A stretch of DNA of 7,616 nt from SIAJ01 sp036266155. Its GTDB lineage: Bacteria; Planctomycetota; Planctomycetia; Gemmatales; Gemmataceae. The stretch covers positions 1-7,616 of the forward strand of contig DATANR010000123.1 of assembly GCA_036266155.1 (NCBI GenBank), read 5' to 3'. Below, piece after piece: positions 6,181 to 7,616 of this stretch. The notes beneath the pieces are model-generated. The model ran no database searches. It was given only the letters and a program-made list of their open reading frames with translations, and was not told the origin of the DNA. The translations under genes were made by a program, and so were the position numbers. Each line of letters opens with the position of its first letter. Positions within the stretch are counted from its first letter, which is position 1.

Positions 6181-6990
6181 ATGTCCCACGATTCGCTCAC
6201 AAAATCACCGGTATTCGCCACGCCCTCCCTATCGGTCTTCGTCACCACGCAAGAGGACAACCCGACTCTTGTTGCCGAGGCCTTGACGGGGCGGGCGGCG
6301 GCGTTCGCGGCCGCTCAGCAACCCAACGTCGGCACCGACGAACTCGACGCTGTATCCCGACACGTTGTCGCGGTGGACTCACGCGATGGGGTAATCGCTG
6401 CGCTCCGCATTGCGCTGGGCCGACACGTCTTCCCAATGCTCGGCGCAGGCGGATTCACCACAAGCCGATACTTTTCGTTTACCGCCGCCGGTACGGCGTT
6501 CGCATTAGAAGCGGCAGAGGCCAGTCGACTCTGGATCGCCCAAGATCGCTCCGGTCGCCGAAAAATCCTCCGCGCGCTGTGGATGGGCATGGTGGAGGCG
6601 CTGCGCCGGATGGGGGTCGAGGGAGGGTTGTTCGGCGTGGTTTCACTCGTCGACTACCCGACCGAGTCCCTTGTCGTTCTCGCCAATGCGCTCCGCTTGC
6701 ACTTCCGTTCCGAATGCGACCACGTCGTCCCGATTCGCCCCTATCTCTCCTGCGCAGACGCACGCGAGCCCGTCCTGACCTTGACGCCAGGGGTGGTTCG
6801 GAATCTTGCTAGAGCCTTCCGGTCGGTGGATTGTCAGCGCCCGCTCCCCTCCGTGCTGTACGAGTATCTAGCGAAGGGAGCGTTACTCGCGGGTCCACTG
6901 GGTTTGGATGAATCCGCCAGGAAGTGTGTCATTCCGCTCTACGTCTCAGGAAGACAACTCGAGTACTCGTCCCATTCTTTGAGGAGTTAA
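6181..6990 (+). CDS. OlsB/hemolysin-type N-acyltransferase (GNAT fold)
   Basis: 269 residues. The pattern of the Acetyltransf_5 group, which includes OlsB (ornithine acyl-ACP N-acyltransferase), can be followed: VVAVDSRDGVIAALRIALG (62-80) matches the two central strands with the conserved Arg (R76), YFSFTAAGTAF (97-107) follows, then LEAAEASRLWIAQ (109-121) with the family's E-x-x-R element (E113, R116), and LWMGMVEAL and LFGVVSLVDYP (150-160) complete the acyl-donor site. Relatives transfer a fatty acyl group from acyl-ACP to the alpha-amino group of an amino acid. A C-terminal region of about 100 residues continues past the core. No OlsA-like O-acyltransferase is visible. The gene starts 18 bases after the DUF3419 gene; its ribosome binding site is weak (GAGA at 6173-6176). 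Substrate inferred: the amino group of the aminocarboxypropyl unit. A different amine is possible. Confidence 0.72.
   Translation: MSHDSLTKSPVFATPSLSVFVTTQEDNPTLVAEALTGRAAAFAAAQQPNVGTDELDAVSRHVVAVDSRDGVIAALRIALGRHVFPMLGAGGFTTSRYFSFTAAGTAFALEAAEASRLWIAQDRSGRRKILRALWMGMVEALRRMGVEGGLFGVVSLVDYPTESLVVLANALRLHFRSECDHVVPIRPYLSCADAREPVLTLTPGVVRNLARAFRSVDCQRPLPSVLYEYLAKGALLAGPLGLDESARKCVIPLYVSGRQLEYSSHSLRS
6981..6986 (+). promoter_or_regulatory. Ribosome binding site for the hydrolase GTG start
   Basis: GAGGAG lies inside the last codons of the acyltransferase gene, 5 bases before GTG 6992 and 8 bases before GTG 6995. It fixes the start of the next gene at one of these adjacent GTG codons and indicates coupled translation. 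Confidence 0.65.
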
Positions 6991-6991
6991 C

Positions 6992-7616
6992 GTGGTGGGA
7001 CGCTGGTATTGCGGCGGAATCTCGTTCCTCGCTCACTCAGCCGGCGTCTGGTCCGGACCCAGAGTTGTGATCGAATCGTTGATAGTTTCCTCGCTCCGCG
7101 ACGACACGCCGATCCCGGCGTTGGTCTATTACCCTGAGAGGCACAAGGTGCGGGCAGGTATTTTTCTGCTTCACGGGTTGAACACGCTGGGCGTCCGGGA
7201 ACCTCGCATGGCCACATTCGCTCGGCAGCTCGCCGCCAGCGGCTTCCTTGTCGTCGCCCCTGAGGTCAAGGAGATCGCTCAGCTCACTGTTCAGCCCATG
7301 GTGGTGGAACGTGCCGAGGAGGCCTTCAACGCTGTTGTCGCTTCCCCTTCCTTTGCCAAATTCGAAAAGTGGGGGTTTGTGTCCGCGAGTTTCTCGGCCG
7401 GGGTGGGCCTAATCTTGTTGTCACGACCCACAGTGAAGGCCCGCGTTAGAACGGCATTACTAGTAGGGCCATACGCTCGCTTTCAGCAGACGGCCGAGTA
7501 CGCGGCGACCAGTTTTGAACGCGACAATTACGCCGCTCTGGTCTTACTCGGAAACTATTTAGGGCTCGTCTTGGACGACACCTTGGCGATTCGTTTGGCC
7601 CTGTTCCGTGGCGCCG
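6992..7616 (+). CDS. Alpha/beta hydrolase, 3' end beyond the window
   Basis: The frame opens at GTG 6992 (or GTG 6995), 1 base after the acyltransferase stop, and stays open for 208 codons to the edge. An alpha/beta hydrolase fold is indicated by AGIFLLHGLNTLG (55-67), whose H61-G62 marks the oxyanion-hole loop, then FARQLAASGFLVVAPE (76-91), the usual helix and strand, and FVSASFSAGVGLILL (129-143), the nucleophile elbow. In the elbow the expected G-x-S-x-G reads S-F-S-A-G, so S135 is the likely nucleophile and S133 replaces the first glycine. The catalytic acid and histidine should lie in or after the missing end. Members hydrolyse esters, amides or thioesters, or act as acyltransferases. 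In this operon it could release, lactonise or trim an acylated product, which is inference. Confidence 0.75.
   Translation, partial: MVGRWYCGGISFLAHSAGVWSGPRVVIESLIVSSLRDDTPIPALVYYPERHKVRAGIFLLHGLNTLGVREPRMATFARQLAASGFLVVAPEVKEIAQLTVQPMVVERAEEAFNAVVASPSFAKFEKWGFVSASFSAGVGLILLSRPTVKARVRTALLVGPYARFQQTAEYAATSFERDNYAALVLLGNYLGLVLDDTLAIRLALFRGA

Noticed and set aside
6108..6812. Plus-strand open frame of 234 codons
   Set aside because: It is an arginine- and proline-rich shadow of the acyltransferase gene in another frame.
1..7616. CRISPR arrays, tRNA or rRNA genes
   Set aside because: No regularly spaced repeats and no tRNA or rRNA landmarks were seen on either strand.

Overview
The window is bacterial and G+C-rich over most of its length; I counted about 63% G+C in a sample inside the right-hand operon. 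Its genes (an enlarged Spinster-type MFS permease, a DUF3419/BtaA-like transferase, an OlsB-like acyltransferase, decayed IS elements) would fit a large-genome environmental bacterium. Planctomycetes of the Gemmata type are my best guess, from overall resemblance only and at low confidence.

The left half (1-4000) is a decay zone around two intact genes. From left to right it holds: the N-terminal part of a helix-turn-helix transposase-like protein on the minus strand, cut by the window edge; a DUF924-family pseudogene with a frameshift, an in-frame TAG and a truncated end; an intact minus-strand MFS permease of the Spinster type with a TTG start and an unusually large loop between TM7 and TM8; an SRAP (YedK/HMCES-like) pseudogene recognisable across three reading frames; an intact but clearly A+T-rich gene for a class III nucleotidyl-cyclase-like protein of unknown function; and the frameshifted C-terminal tail of an IS3-family transposase. 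Two stretches, 3345-3801 and 3926-4297, hold no recognisable gene. The second contains a nested inverted repeat and a weak promoter candidate.

The right half (4308 to the end) is a compact, co-directional four-gene operon with gaps of 4, 18 and 1 bases. It encodes (1) a haem-oxygenase-like diiron oxidase (HDO/PqqC/TenA-like fold) with a complete set of candidate iron ligands; (2) a DUF3419/BtaA-like protein, whose characterised relatives transfer the 3-amino-3-carboxypropyl group of S-adenosylmethionine; (3) a GNAT-type N-acyltransferase of the OlsB/hemolysin group, whose relatives acylate amino-acid amino groups using acyl-ACP; and (4) an alpha/beta hydrolase that runs off the right edge.

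Together they suggest a small pathway: make an aminocarboxypropyl (homoserine-like) adduct, N-acylate it, oxidise it with the diiron enzyme, and release or tailor it with the hydrolase. The product could be an unusual amino-acid lipid or an N-acyl amino-acid metabolite. No BtaB-like methyltransferase and no OlsA-like acyltransferase is seen here, so neither the standard betaine-lipid nor the standard ornithine-lipid pathway is complete. This is the best candidate in the window for an undescribed system. Its product is inference; the family assignments rest on motifs read by eye.
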